From: Porphyromonas uenonis 60-3
GTDB lineage: Bacteria > Bacteroidota > Bacteroidia > Bacteroidales > Porphyromonadaceae
Length of the DNA stretch: 58,216 nt
NCBI RefSeq assembly: GCF_000174775.1
Contig: NZ_ACLR01000124.1
Location: forward strand, 1 to 58,216
Reading direction: 5' to 3'
Part shown: one piece after another, positions 57,657 to 58,216 of the stretch
Numbering within the stretch: the stretch's first letter is position 1
Layout: the number at the start of each line of letters is the position of its first letter
The notes under the pieces: model-generated
Databases searched by the model: none
What the model saw: the letters and a program-made list of their open reading frames with translations, nothing else
What the model was told of the DNA's origin: nothing
Program-made: the position numbers and the translations under genes

Positions 57657-57809
57657 AGAGGGGTTTCCGAGTGAACTCGGCGATCCGACTAGTCGGAAGT
57701 GTCTGACACGGTTTCTGGAGAGATGTACGGCAGGTAGCTTTGAGGGTTTCTTTCCTTCAGTAGCTTCAGAGTTTCTCAAAAGGGTTTCTAACTCCGACTG
57801 AAGCTCTCG

Positions 57810-57880
57810 AAAAAAAACTTCTCCGAATATTTGGTGGTTTCAAAAACTTGTTGTACCTTTGCACTCACAACCCGCAAGAA
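57810..57880 (+). promoter_or_regulatory. rRNA operon promoter P3
   Basis: A-tract, CTTCTCCGAATATTTGGTGG with TTTG at 57830-57833, 20-base spacer, TACCTTTG (57854-57861), then CACTCACAACCCGCAAG. 222 bases after P2 and the closest to 16S. Confidence 0.88.
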
Positions 57881-58176
57881 AAAGCAGTTCGCTCTTCACG
57901 CGTGAAGAGGTTATGAACTGGGGCTCCTAACGAGGGACTACGCTTACGGGGATTATAGAAGCGATCTTTGATATATTTCATAACTAAACAATCAAAGTGT
58001 AGTGGTCTAGAGAAGTTTCTAGATCAAGCAATACCTAAGACAATCAAAATCTAGGTCTACACTGCGAGGACAATAAGCATAATAGCACAATAATCATCTT
58101 AGAGACAAGGCTTGAGAGTAGCGCAGGCTACAAGGGTTTTGTATTATAACACAGAGAACAAACAAACAAAATACTA
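57862..58176 (+). other. 16S rRNA precursor leader
   Basis: About 315 bases from the P3 start region to the 16S 5' end. It begins with a nested hairpin (CAGTTC...GAACTG around the perfect palindrome CTCTTCACGCGTGAAGAG, 57892-57909). A boxA-like GCGATCTTTGATATATT follows at ~57960, then an A-rich stretch with no ORF. Such leaders carry antitermination and RNase III processing signals. Confidence 0.7.
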
Positions 58177-58216
58177 ACAATGGAGAGTTTGACTCTGGCT
58201 CAGGATGAACGCTAGC
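58177..58216 (+). rRNA. rrs: 16S ribosomal RNA, first ~40 bases only
   Basis: GGAGAGTTTGACTCTGGCTC then AGGATGAACGCTAGC is the conserved 16S 5' end, with the Bacteroidetes ending GGATGAACGCTAGC. Taking GAGTTTG as E. coli 9-15 puts base 1 at about 58177. It is cut by the window edge. Bases at E. coli positions 17-18 read CT instead of the usual TC. Confidence 0.96.

Noticed and set aside
57432-57779. 115- and 87-codon frames between the small genes and 16S, with internal repeats
   Set aside because: Their repeated segments are the three copies of the rRNA promoter block, not protein repeats.

Overview
The window looks like a chromosomal segment of a Bacteroidetes bacterium, most probably a Porphyromonas of the asaccharolytica/uenonis type. 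This rests on TAnnTTTG promoter -7 boxes, the TamL lipoprotein plus TamB pair, an ssb-gldE-phosphopantetheinyl transferase run, DUF2723 and GSCFA proteins, a fused MurF-Alr, a histidine-utilisation cluster and the Bacteroidetes-like first bases of a 16S rRNA gene at the right edge. Base composition is close to balanced by eye. The species is an inference, since no search could be run.

Layout. 1-11.5 kb is a leftward block: a truncated TPR protein, an OmpA/TPR lipoprotein, a YfhO-type membrane protein, a family 2 glycosyltransferase, cysS, a phosphopantetheinyl transferase, gldE, ssb and a 59-residue membrane protein. 11.9-20.8 kb, also leftward, holds tamL and tamB (overlapping) and a beta-helix lipoprotein. 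A tRNA with anticodon CAT follows. From 21.3 kb come a C69 dipeptidase (+), a convergent YeiH/LysE transporter pair (-), and a rightward run DUF2723-gpmA-lpdA-panE (25-31.5 kb). 31.6-36 kb carries envelope proteins of unknown role. 36-39.6 kb is GSCFA plus murF-alr. 39.7-44.2 kb is the histidine-degradation operon ftcD-hutI-fchA-hutH, with no hutU. 44.7-54.6 kb is leftward housekeeping: polA, an acetyltransferase, rimP-nusA-infB and rplU-rpmA, next to tRNA-Arg(CCT). After an ADP-ribosylglycohydrolase, three tiny genes with look-alike promoters lie upstream of a ribosomal RNA operon that is driven by three tandem copies of one promoter; only the first ~40 bases of 16S are inside.

The coding content is largely conventional. 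The unusual material is between genes. (i) A ~65-base element made of three 21-base units occurs five times, always intergenic, at almost regular ~11 kb steps. (ii) A second tandem family with 22-base units occurs twice. (iii) Heptamer CTAAYYT tracts with long inverted arms abut three genes. (iv) A run of five small hairpins and a 17-base inverted repeat pair lie at 1.5-1.9 kb. Other oddities are an SSB without the usual acidic tip and a 16S 5' end that differs at two bases from the universal 27F primer site, where the central pseudoknot forms.
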